Positions 1 through 8,209 of a stretch of 35,288 nt of DNA are shown here, piece after piece. Position numbers and translations under genes: made by a program. Positions within the stretch are counted from its first letter, which is position 1. Every line of letters begins with the position of its first letter. The notes below the pieces were generated by a model, which was given only the letters and a program-made list of their open reading frames with translations, was not told the DNA's origin and made no database searches. The stretch spans positions 254,069 through 289,356 of the forward strand of contig NZ_BDQX01000281.1 in the NCBI RefSeq assembly GCF_003112455.1, written 5' to 3'. This DNA is from Paenibacillus agaridevorans (GTDB taxonomy: Bacteria > Bacillota > Bacilli > Paenibacillales > Paenibacillaceae).

Positions 1-147
1 AAGCCAGATAAAAAATCCCCCCATAACCAGGCTACTCACTGGTCGAGCTCCATTTTTTGGAGAACATTAAAAAAACGTGAGTTGAAGCTGGCGTCGGTAC
101 ACTACCGACGTCAGCCTTTTTTATTGTTAGGAAATTATGCGACTCCG
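1..147. other. Left-edge non-coding stretch
   Basis: I see no supportable gene here. The stretch holds the stem-loop at 86-122, described separately, and the 3' side of the minus-strand regulator that stops at 148. Any plus-strand gene served by the terminator would lie left of the window. Confidence 0.5.
86..122 (+). terminator. Intrinsic terminator, possibly bidirectional
   Basis: A 12-bp stem (87-98 GCTGGCGTCGGT paired with 104-115 ACCGACGTCAGC, one G-T pair) has a 5-base loop and is followed on the plus strand by a run of six T at 117-122. An A-run at about 69-75 would give a T-run on the minus strand, about 11 bases beyond the stem. It therefore best fits termination of a plus-strand gene outside the window and may also end the minus-strand regulator at 148. 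Confidence 0.8.
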
Positions 148-2466
148 CTACGCCCGCTCCGCCTGCCGGTATTCCGAGGGCGTCATGCCGGAAAACTTTT
201 TGAAGCTCCGCATGAAACTTGTGACGTTGGTATAGCCTACCTGTTCCGCAATCTGGTTAACGGTGGAAGGGCCTTCTAATAGCAGCCTTTGAGCCTCCTG
301 CATCCGTATGGCAATCACATAGTCCACAAAATTGATGCCGGTGCTTTGCTTGAATATTTTGCTCAGATGGTTGGAACTGATGGCAAATTCCTCGGACAGC
401 AGGTTCAGAGACAGCCCGCTTTGACCGTAATGCAGGGAAATATAAGCCGTAATCCGGGCTATCAGCTCATCCGCTTTGGTTTTGGAGTTGCGCTTTTCGA
501 CCAAGGCTTCTACCATATACTCCATCAGCTCAAGCAAATACTCCCGCATGTCGGAGAGGCTCCCGGTTCGGGCCAGCCGCCCCTCGATTTCCATATGGCC
601 GGACTGGAGGCGTTCCAAAAGAGCCGGGTCGGCTACTTTTTTGCCTGTTCGGTATATGAGCTGGAGGGCGAACTGCACCATGGTTTTGTCGGCGAAGCGG
701 CATTGTGCGGCCATAACGAATATGGCGGACAGCAGCTCCGCCACCTTATCCGGATTGGTCTGCCAAACCGCTTCCTGCAATTGGTCGGCCAGATCGAACA
801 ACTCCATCAAACCCGCCCCGTCCAGCGCGGATATGTCATTTCCGGTAATAATCGTGCCCGGTCCGGCCACCAGCTTGTAATGGATGCATTCCTGGGCTGC
901 CTGGTACGAGTCTTTGATGTCTGCGAAGCGGCGGCTGTAGCTGCCGATGCCGATGCTTACGGAATGTTTGATGTACTTCTGGACAGCGTCCAGCAGCGAC
1001 TGGGCGAATGTCACGGCCTGCTCCATGTTCGCAACGGCATCCTCCTCCAGGAAGCTGATCAAAATCACCGCCTGATACTCGTTGATTTGCACAGCCCCGC
1101 CTTTAAGCGCCTCGCCTCTTTCCTTCATCAACTCTTCCGCAACATTGCAGACTGCGTAGAGATACGGGTTCAGGTCGGATATTTTCTCCAGAAGGACCTT
1201 GTTGTCCAATTCGGCAATCATTACTATGTAATGACCGAGGTACAGCTCCAGGCCGATATGGTCAAAGTAGGGCTTGGCCAGATCATATCGGGTCCGATGG
1301 CCCGTAACGATATCAAACAAAATCTGAAGTTTCAGAGCAGGTTTGCTCTCCTGAAGCTGCCGCACCGCATCGGAATAACCGGTCAACACATCACGGATTG
1401 TGCCCTCCAGGCGGTTGAAATCCCGCCGCAAACTGCCTGCCCCTGTCGCCGTCCCCCCGTCGCGCTTGCTGAACAAGCTCTCCACCTTATTGATGAACCG
1501 CTCCATGGGAGTAAACCAGGTCTTGTTGACCAGCACAACGGATCCCACCGACAACAGCACCATTATGCCCGCTAAAGCCAGGAGAATATTGCGGATAGCG
1601 AGGAACAGACCGCTCATTTGGCCTTGAGACACCACATAAACCAGCTTCCACCCCGTATAGGCGGAAGAGGAATAGAATACCCACTCCGAAGCCTTGCCGT
1701 TCTTGTGCCTAGTGAAGCCGCTGTCTTTTTCGAACAACACCTGCCCGCCCAGCTTGTATTCGGCGATATTTCGGCCGATCCGGGATTTGTCCGCGTGGGA
1801 CAGGATGGTCCCCTGCTCGTCCGTGATCAGCACATTGCCGCTATTGCCGAACTGCAAATCGGAGAACATGTCCGACAGAATGGTTTCGGGCAGGTTGACG
1901 GCGATAACGCCCTTGCGGTTCTTGGGCTTATCCGCCATGGGATAAAATCGGATTAGCGTAACCGTGTGGCGATTTACGTTTTTCTCCATAAAGAGAGGAT
2001 TTGCCGTCCATTTGTAATAAAAGTTTTCCGTATAAAACGTACTGATCCAATGTTTATCCGTTTCCTCGGAAGTGGGGTTATACAGCTCTTCGGACAGCAG
2101 CATTTCGTTGGCCCGGGAATACAGATACATGGACTGGATGACAGGGTAGGAGCGCTTGAGCCCGCTGATCTGGGATTGGATGCCGTCCAGCCGGATCAGA
2201 TACTCGGGGTCGCCTGTGCGGGGGGTATTAAAGAAAAATGCCGCGTCCCCCGTTTGCAGCATCTGGATGATCGCCCGGTCGATCTCCTCAAGGGTGCTCT
2301 CCATTCGTTTATTGATCTGGTTCAGCATCTGCAAGTTGGAATCGATGACCTCGCGCTCCAGGCGCTCCGTTCCGCTTATATATGAAATCAGCACCGTGCT
2401 CGCAATAATCAGGATGAAGAGGGAAGCGTAAATCATCTGGATCTTGTATGCCATATTCCGCTTCAC
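148..2466 (-). CDS. Membrane-anchored sensor with C-terminal AraC DNA-binding domain
   Basis: This is a one-piece transcription regulator of 772 aa that should sense an extracellular sugar and bind DNA from the membrane. I chose GTG at 2466 because GGGAGG lies 9 bases upstream; an in-frame ATG at 2454 is the alternative. A first membrane helix lies near residues 12-30, then an extracellular cache-like region, then a second helix near 288-312. A long cytoplasmic linker follows. The AraC double helix-turn-helix occupies about 668-772 (SLNLLSEEFAISSNHLSKIF and the later QIAEQVGYTNVTSFMRSFKK). No histidine-kinase or receiver domain is visible. It is divergent from the enzyme/importer run starting at 2767 and is its likely regulator, by analogy with Paenibacillus loci of this layout. 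The regulatory role is inferred; the architecture is clear. Confidence 0.9.
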   Translation of the reverse strand: MKRNMAYKIQMIYASLFILIIASTVLISYISGTERLEREVIDSNLQMLNQINKRMESTLEEIDRAIIQMLQTGDAAFFFNTPRTGDPEYLIRLDGIQSQISGLKRSYPVIQSMYLYSRANEMLLSEELYNPTSEETDKHWISTFYTENFYYKWTANPLFMEKNVNRHTVTLIRFYPMADKPKNRKGVIAVNLPETILSDMFSDLQFGNSGNVLITDEQGTILSHADKSRIGRNIAEYKLGGQVLFEKDSGFTRHKNGKASEWVFYSSSAYTGWKLVYVVSQGQMSGLFLAIRNILLALAGIMVLLSVGSVVLVNKTWFTPMERFINKVESLFSKRDGGTATGAGSLRRDFNRLEGTIRDVLTGYSDAVRQLQESKPALKLQILFDIVTGHRTRYDLAKPYFDHIGLELYLGHYIVMIAELDNKVLLEKISDLNPYLYAVCNVAEELMKERGEALKGGAVQINEYQAVILISFLEEDAVANMEQAVTFAQSLLDAVQKYIKHSVSIGIGSYSRRFADIKDSYQAAQECIHYKLVAGPGTIITGNDISALDGAGLMELFDLADQLQEAVWQTNPDKVAELLSAIFVMAAQCRFADKTMVQFALQLIYRTGKKVADPALLERLQSGHMEIEGRLARTGSLSDMREYLLELMEYMVEALVEKRNSKTKADELIARITAYISLHYGQSGLSLNLLSEEFAISSNHLSKIFKQSTGINFVDYVIAIRMQEAQRLLLEGPSTVNQIAEQVGYTNVTSFMRSFKKFSGMTPSEYRQAERA

Positions 2467-2502
2467 CCGCTGTCGCCTCCCTTGGTTGTAATCGCTCCAT
2501 CC

Positions 2503-2531
2503 ATCATAATTTGCGAGCCTGAACAAGGCAA
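2503..2531 (-). promoter_or_regulatory. Candidate sigma-A promoter of the sensor-AraC regulator
   Basis: Read on the minus strand, a -35 TTGCCT (2531-2526) and a -10 TATGAT (2508-2503) are separated by exactly 17 bases. This puts the start of transcription near 2496, about 16 bases before the GGGAGG that precedes the GTG start at 2466. The promoter fits the chosen start and rules out the upstream extension of the reading frame. Confidence 0.6.
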
Positions 2532-2560
2532 CTTGCATTTTACGCCAGGGCTTGCATTTT
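2532..2560. repeat. Direct repeat pair, candidate AraC operator
   Basis: CTTGCATTTT occurs exactly at 2532-2541 and again at 2551-2560, 19 bp start to start. The first copy ends directly at the -35 of the minus-strand promoter. Two same-direction half-sites about two helical turns apart, touching the -35, is a usual layout for AraC-family activators. Binding by the neighbouring regulator is inferred. Confidence 0.5.
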
Positions 2561-2766
2561 TGATGCTTCACGGCAAATCCAACATCCGGCAAGCTTTGAC
2601 AACAAACTGCGACTACTCGGTTCCAACGGGTTGCCCTACATTGAGTACTGGGGGAATTGTTCGCATTCGTTCTTCCCTCGGAGGTGTTATCCATCGCAAT
2701 AGGAAAGGGGGCTTCGGCATTCTTGTAAACAGGGTTCAATCATAATCAACTCGGGAGGGCGAAAAA

Positions 2767-5700
2767 ATGGGTAAAAAAACAATGATATGGTTCTTGGCCC
2801 TAGTGCTACTGATGGGGACGGCAGGTCAAGCGGGGCAATGGGCCGCCGCCGTTGTCCACGCTAATACTCAAGCAGACACAAGCCGTATAATTCCGGCATG
2901 GTCCTTCGCCTATAAGGGACTGCCGGCTGCAAGCTTCGGGCTGGATTCTATGGAAGCCCATGAGGGAGATCACTCGCTGCGGATAGCATACAACTCGGCA
3001 AAAGCTGCCGAGGTCTATCTCAACATGACCCAGACGGTGGCGGTCAAGCCCGGTACTGTCTACGAATTGAGCTTATGGGGCAAAGGCGCCGGGGTCAAAG
3101 GCGTCAGCATGATGGTGAACTGGGGAGCGAGGACCAGCCTGGGTACGGGAACTTTCGACTGGAAGCATGTCTCGCAAACCTACACTACAGGACCCAACGA
3201 AACTACGCTTACGGTCCGCCTTATTGTGGACGACAAATCGACCGTTTGGCTTGATGAAATCTCCTTGAAGGAAACGAACGCAGACGCTAATCTTCTCCAA
3301 AACGGAGACTTCGACAGCATCGAGGAAATTATGCCCCTCGACGGTTTTGAAGAGCTGTCGGCATGGACGCCTGCAGGTATGACGGCAGCCGAAACGGTTA
3401 ATGATGCCAGAACGGAGGGAGCGCTGTCCGCCAAGCTTACTTTCACCAATGATGGGGGTCAAACTACCCAAGCGAGCATGGTATTGAACCTAACTCAACC
3501 TTTGGATTTGACAAAAATGACAACGGTTACAATGGATGTTTATCCTTTATCCCAAACGGTTTCGGGCAATGAGCCCCTCTTTTTGAAGCTGACGGATGTC
3601 TCCGGCTCGGTGCACGAGGTGCAACTGCCCAAGCTGCTGGCCGGGCAGTGGAACGGAGTGAAGCTGGAATTTGCGGCATCCGCTACAAGAAGCGGGATTG
3701 TGCAGATTGCCCTCTATGCCAAAACCGGAGCGGGCATTGCCGGGTGGGACGGACGGGCATCAATTGATTATCTGGCGGATCAAATAAACGTCGTCCGAAT
3801 GAAGCAGAAGGAGGAAGGCACGGGCGAAGAAGGCGAACTCATGGAGGAGCGGAGCCTTTTCCTCGGGCGGCTGGGAGCGGGAGCCCATGCCCCCTTGTTT
3901 CAGGCCGAGGGGATTGTCGTTGACGGCAGCCTGGAAGAATGGGACAGCAACATCGGAATCGCGCTGCCAAATTCAGGTACCACCCAGAACCAGGTGGCCG
4001 GATGGAGCGGAGCGGAGGATCTGTCCGCCAATGTAAAATTTGCATATGATCAGGATTACTTTTATTTGTCCGCAAAGGTAAGGGACAATACCCATTTTGC
4101 CGCAGCCGGCATTGATATGTGGAGCGGAGACAGCATACAATTTGCCTTCGGGGAGAATGGAGTGTACGGCGCGGAATACGGTATTAACCTGATAGACGGG
4201 CAAACGCAGGTGTGGCGCTGGAGGAACGGCAGCGCTTCCTTTGGCAAGGAAACGGTTGTCGCCAATACGGTCAGGACAGGCAATGACACGTATTATGAAG
4301 CCCGGCTTCCCTGGCAGGCGATCTTTGCGTCCGGCATGCCGTCGGAAGGGCCGGTCGCATTCTCCATTCTGATTAATGACAACGACGGCGGCGGCCGCAG
4401 GGGCTGGCTGGAATGGACCAGCGGGATCGGTAAGGTAAAGGACGGAAAGCTCCTGGGAAACCTGTATCCGATACCTGTCGGGGACCCCTGGAGCTTTTGG
4501 GTGGAAACCCCAGCCGAGGGGCAAACCGGCAGTCTAATTCCCTACAAGCTTCATATCGTCAATTACAGCGGCGAGCCGCGGAACGTTTCGATTTACTCCC
4601 AGTTGCTTGATCTTGACCGGGATGTGACGATTCCCGCAGGTATGGCATTTACCAAAGAAGGCACGTATGTTGTTCCTGTCCAAGGCGCGTATTGGGCGGA
4701 GACCACGGTGACGGACCGGGATACGGGTATGGAGAGAATAAGCAGGAAGAAGATGGTGGTGGTAACCAGCGAAGCCGAACTGACCGTTCGTCTGAACGCA
4801 TTGTCGGCCAGATTGCCGCAACTGCTGGCTTTACTCGAGCAGGCAGAGGCTCAGGGTCTGTCCACGGATTACGAGCGGGTCATCTATGCGACTTTGCAGG
4901 ATTTTGTTGTATATGGCAAGGAGGATGCCGTCAAAGGCAGGCTGACCCGCTCCCTTTATGTGGCGGAAACGCTGGAGGCGCTGTATCTGGAGGCGGAGAC
5001 CCAATTGCAGGGTTATCTGGACGGAACCAAAACTCCCCAGGCGGCGCCCCGCTATGTCACGGGCCCGCTGGAGCAAACCGGGCATGGCTTTGCAGGGACG
5101 GCTCAAGTGCGCAGCACCGGGGAGACCGGAGAACAGCCGATTTTCTTGAATGGGTACCTGGGATTTAACCAAGCCAGGCTGGATATTGGCAAGCTTCAGG
5201 ACTACGGCGCAAACGTGATTCAGGTGGAAACCGGTCCGCGGCATATGATTTTTCCAAAGGAAGGTTATATCCCCGAGTTCGCAACAAGCGGCAGCGCCCA
5301 GGGGAGCATCGCCCTGGATGAATCGATCAGCCACAGTGGGAACCAGTCCCTCAGGATGGTAAACGAGTCTCCGAAGCAATCCAATATTTATCTTATGGCC
5401 AGCCAAACTATTCCAGTCAAGCCTAATACGACATACGAGTTTAAGGTTTGGGTCAAAGGGGCGAATGTAAAAAATGCCTGGTTCCCGGGAGGTCCGGGAT
5501 GGGCGCTGAGGAAAGCCATGCCCACGGGAACTTATGACTGGCAGGAAGTCGCCTACACCTATAAGACCGGCCCGTCGGAGTTATCCTTCAACCTGATGCT
5601 GGTTTCCGAAAACGAGCAGACCCTTTGGCTGGACGACCTGCGTGTTACGGAGCAAGGAAGCGTAGAGAATCTGGTGCGCAATCCGGGGTTTGAGCAATCT

Positions 5701-8067
5701 CAAGAGGTGCCTGGAGCGGACCCGGACAAGGATTACGTGGTGTCTGTCTCCAATGTGGCAAACGATATTGGCAGAGTGCTCGAGAACGCCCGGGACAACC
5801 ATATTGCCGTCAATTTGCTCTTGTCTCCCCATTATTTTCCCGATTGGGTGCTTAAGAAGCATCCGGAAACGGCGGCCACCCATACTGGTTTCCTTAAGTT
5901 TAATATTGACCAGCCGCTGTCCAGGCAGATTATCGAAGATTATTTGCGAGCCTTGATTCCCCTGGTAAAGGACTACAGCTCCTTGCACAGTATAACGCTG
6001 ACCAACGAGCCTGTGTACCAGTCCAATCGCAATCCGTATTATCTGCCGCTCTGGCAAGCCTATCTGGAGGAGTTGTACGATGGCAGCATAGAGGAGCTTA
6101 ATCGGATCTACGATACTGCCTATGCTTCCTTTGGAGAAGTGCTGATGCCGTCCGCCATCGCGCCGTCCCCAGCCGTGTATGACTGGGTGACGTTTAATAA
6201 CCGGTTGTTTGCCGATTGGCACCAATGGATGGCGGATATCATCCATGACATGGCTCCCGATCTTCCGGTACAGGCCAAGGTGATGGCCAATCTGGAGTCC
6301 AGTCTAAACTGGGGTGTAGACTACGAGCAGTTCTCCGAGCTAAGCGATATTAACGGCAACGATGCCTACAATCTCATCGGAGATGGGCCGGAGGGCTTCA
6401 TGAAAGAGCTGAGCTTCTATGATCTGCAGCGTTCCTTTAAGAGAGCGCCGATTTTTAACTCGGAGCATCATTTTATCAAAGACGGGGACGACCAGTACAT
6501 GCCAGATCAAGCCAAACGGGTAAGGGCTGTGCTGTGGCAGGGAGCGGTCCACGGCAGAAGCGCATCCACCGGATGGGTATGGGAGCGAACCTATGATTCC
6601 ACAAGCGATTTCGAGGGGAGTCTCCTTCACAGACCGGATGTGGTAGTGGATATCGGCAGGACCAACCACGACCTCAACCGTTTGGCTAAAGAAGTAACGG
6701 CCCTGCAGAATGTGGTCCCGCGGACGGCCATCTTGTATTCCCTCGCCTCGGGGGTGTACGACACCCATTACGATGAAACACTCCGCCGGGCTTATCAGGC
6801 GTTGGCCTACAGCGGCCAACGAATCGGCTTTGTAACGGAGAAGCAGGCTGCCGCCGGCAAGCTGACCGATTATGAGCTGCTGGTGGTGCCGGCAGCCGCT
6901 CATGTCAGCGCAGCGACACTGACCGCCGTAGAAAGCTTTAGCCGGGCGGGAGGCAAGGTGGTGCTTATCGGTGGAGAGTCTTTGACGAAGGATGAGCATA
7001 ACCAGCCCCTGGACATGAACTTGCACGGGCAACTTGCCAGCCGCTCCGTCATCTTGTCCGCCTCGGCCGGAAGCGGCGATATCCGCACGGCACTGCTACC
7101 GTTGCTGGGACAAATGAACGCTTTGCCGGTTGCATTAACGGATCTTTCTACGGGCCAACTGGTGTGGGATGCGGGTTGGCAGATCGCGGAACATGATGGA
7201 AGGCTTTTGCTAAATGTGGTTAACTACTCAGGGGAGGCCAAGCAGATTCAGACGGTTTATAACGGGCAGGCCGCCGGAAGCGTCAACGAACTGATTACGG
7301 GAGCGGCAGTTGATGCCTCTCATCTGGAGCTGGCGCCTTACGGAATTTATTTGTTCGATCTGGGAGCTCTGCCTCTGGAAGAAGAACCCCCGGGCAGCTC
7401 ATTGCCTCCCTCAACCCCACCTGTGACTGACGGGCAGTCCCTTGCCGCCGAGGGGAACGGCGAGACCGAAAGCGCCGAAGAGCCTTCGCCCCCCGCTCTC
7501 GGGCAGGAAGTCTTCCGATTGAGCGATATCCAGGGCCACTGGGCGGAGGACAGCATCCATAAAGCTGTAGCGGAGGGCCTGGTGCGCGGATATGAAGACT
7601 TTACCTTTCGCCCTGACCGCCCCGTAACCCGGGAGGAGTTTTTGGTTTTGCTGGCGCGGGCTGTACAACCGGAGCAATCGGATGAGGCCGCTGCGTTTGC
7701 CGATGCATACGAGATCAGCGAATGGGCGAAGCAGGCTGTGACCCTGGCGGCGCAGGCGGGTTGGGTGAAAGGATACAAGGACGGGACGATCCGGCCTCGG
7801 GACTTGATGACCCGGACGGAATTGGCGGTGCTGCTTACGCGACTACCTCGCAAAACGGCATCTGCAGAAAGTCGTGCAGACTCTCGCACCTTCGCCGACG
7901 ACAGCCTGATTGCCGCCTGGGCAAAACCTGCGGTTTACAAAGCTGTGCAAGATCAGCTTTTGGAGGGTGGCTCCGGGAACCGGTTTGAACCGATAAGAGC
8001 CGTCACCAGGGCGGAAGCGGTGGTTGTTCTGCTGCGACTCACTAATGCCCGTACGCTTGCCGATTAG
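2767..8067 (+). CDS. SLH-anchored multimodular GH42-like glycoside hydrolase
   Basis: This 1766-aa secreted enzyme is probably a beta-galactosidase-like glycosidase held on the cell wall. A signal peptide (about 1-33) follows GGGAGGG. Next come a CBM4/9-type sandwich (about 40-165), a second sandwich-like region (about 175-345), and a CBM9/DOMON-like domain (about 384-570, starting VVDGSLEEWD). A (beta/alpha)8 barrel begins near 790. It appears interrupted by another CBM4/9-like domain (about 833-978) and continues to about 1315. The candidate acid/base is E1081 (TLTNEP) and the nucleophile E1233 (FNSEHHF), the usual clan GH-A signature. A GH42-type trimerisation-like domain (about 1316-1440) and a small beta domain follow. 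Three SLH repeats start near 1583, 1642 and 1707. It heads the locus A run. The hydrolase class is well supported; the exact GH family and substrate are inferred. Confidence 0.88.
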   Translation: MGKKTMIWFLALVLLMGTAGQAGQWAAAVVHANTQADTSRIIPAWSFAYKGLPAASFGLDSMEAHEGDHSLRIAYNSAKAAEVYLNMTQTVAVKPGTVYELSLWGKGAGVKGVSMMVNWGARTSLGTGTFDWKHVSQTYTTGPNETTLTVRLIVDDKSTVWLDEISLKETNADANLLQNGDFDSIEEIMPLDGFEELSAWTPAGMTAAETVNDARTEGALSAKLTFTNDGGQTTQASMVLNLTQPLDLTKMTTVTMDVYPLSQTVSGNEPLFLKLTDVSGSVHEVQLPKLLAGQWNGVKLEFAASATRSGIVQIALYAKTGAGIAGWDGRASIDYLADQINVVRMKQKEEGTGEEGELMEERSLFLGRLGAGAHAPLFQAEGIVVDGSLEEWDSNIGIALPNSGTTQNQVAGWSGAEDLSANVKFAYDQDYFYLSAKVRDNTHFAAAGIDMWSGDSIQFAFGENGVYGAEYGINLIDGQTQVWRWRNGSASFGKETVVANTVRTGNDTYYEARLPWQAIFASGMPSEGPVAFSILINDNDGGGRRGWLEWTSGIGKVKDGKLLGNLYPIPVGDPWSFWVETPAEGQTGSLIPYKLHIVNYSGEPRNVSIYSQLLDLDRDVTIPAGMAFTKEGTYVVPVQGAYWAETTVTDRDTGMERISRKKMVVVTSEAELTVRLNALSARLPQLLALLEQAEAQGLSTDYERVIYATLQDFVVYGKEDAVKGRLTRSLYVAETLEALYLEAETQLQGYLDGTKTPQAAPRYVTGPLEQTGHGFAGTAQVRSTGETGEQPIFLNGYLGFNQARLDIGKLQDYGANVIQVETGPRHMIFPKEGYIPEFATSGSAQGSIALDESISHSGNQSLRMVNESPKQSNIYLMASQTIPVKPNTTYEFKVWVKGANVKNAWFPGGPGWALRKAMPTGTYDWQEVAYTYKTGPSELSFNLMLVSENEQTLWLDDLRVTEQGSVENLVRNPGFEQSQEVPGADPDKDYVVSVSNVANDIGRVLENARDNHIAVNLLLSPHYFPDWVLKKHPETAATHTGFLKFNIDQPLSRQIIEDYLRALIPLVKDYSSLHSITLTNEPVYQSNRNPYYLPLWQAYLEELYDGSIEELNRIYDTAYASFGEVLMPSAIAPSPAVYDWVTFNNRLFADWHQWMADIIHDMAPDLPVQAKVMANLESSLNWGVDYEQFSELSDINGNDAYNLIGDGPEGFMKELSFYDLQRSFKRAPIFNSEHHFIKDGDDQYMPDQAKRVRAVLWQGAVHGRSASTGWVWERTYDSTSDFEGSLLHRPDVVVDIGRTNHDLNRLAKEVTALQNVVPRTAILYSLASGVYDTHYDETLRRAYQALAYSGQRIGFVTEKQAAAGKLTDYELLVVPAAAHVSAATLTAVESFSRAGGKVVLIGGESLTKDEHNQPLDMNLHGQLASRSVILSASAGSGDIRTALLPLLGQMNALPVALTDLSTGQLVWDAGWQIAEHDGRLLLNVVNYSGEAKQIQTVYNGQAAGSVNELITGAAVDASHLELAPYGIYLFDLGALPLEEEPPGSSLPPSTPPVTDGQSLAAEGNGETESAEEPSPPALGQEVFRLSDIQGHWAEDSIHKAVAEGLVRGYEDFTFRPDRPVTREEFLVLLARAVQPEQSDEAAAFADAYEISEWAKQAVTLAAQAGWVKGYKDGTIRPRDLMTRTELAVLLTRLPRKTASAESRADSRTFADDSLIAAWAKPAVYKAVQDQLLEGGSGNRFEPIRAVTRAEAVVVLLRLTNARTLAD

Positions 8068-8072
8068 CCGAA

Positions 8073-8119
8073 AGCTTGCACATTTACGTTTTGGGAGGAA
8101 AACTCTAATACTGCAAGCT
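8073..8119. repeat. Inverted repeat between the SLH enzyme and the binding-protein gene
   Basis: AGCTTGCA (8073-8080) and TGCAAGCT (8112-8119) are perfect 8-bp complements separated by 31 bases, just after the SLH enzyme stop. No T-run follows, so it is not a standard terminator. It could be a processing or stability structure in the 142-base gap. I saw no convincing internal promoter. Confidence 0.35.
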
Positions 8120-8209
8120 GATCAACAATCATGTAACTACCCCTCCGCAGTGGTCTGCAGTACGATTATGCCGTAGGGAACAAACATTATTTAAGGGAGG
8201 CACACGAGT

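Larger units (their letters stand above)
2467..2766. other. Divergent control region of locus A
   Basis: This 300-base region separates the minus-strand regulator (GTG at 2466) from the plus-strand run (ATG at 2767). It contains a good minus-strand promoter (2503-2531) with a pair of direct repeats next to it. I could not find a convincing sigma-A promoter for the plus-strand operon. The minus-strand frame stays open to 2739, but it lacks a ribosome site further upstream and covers the promoter, so I treat that extension as non-coding. Confidence 0.6.

Noticed and set aside
289..1575. Long 428-codon open frame on the plus strand
   Set aside because: It lies fully opposite the sensor-AraC gene, which has clear domains and a ribosome site. 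The plus-strand translation shows no recognisable domain and reflects codon bias of the real gene.
2596..2601. TTGACA as a -35 for the SLH enzyme operon
   Set aside because: No acceptable -10 lies 16-19 bases downstream (the 17-base position reads GGTTCC-like).
2467..2739. 91-codon N-terminal extension of the minus-strand regulator
   Set aside because: It has no membrane or domain sense, covers a good promoter at 2503-2531, and a GTG with well-spaced GGGAGG exists at 2466.
5581..7032. Minus-strand frames of 221 and 230 codons within the SLH enzyme gene
   Set aside because: They have no domain or ribosome site and overlap the catalytic barrel of a well-supported gene.
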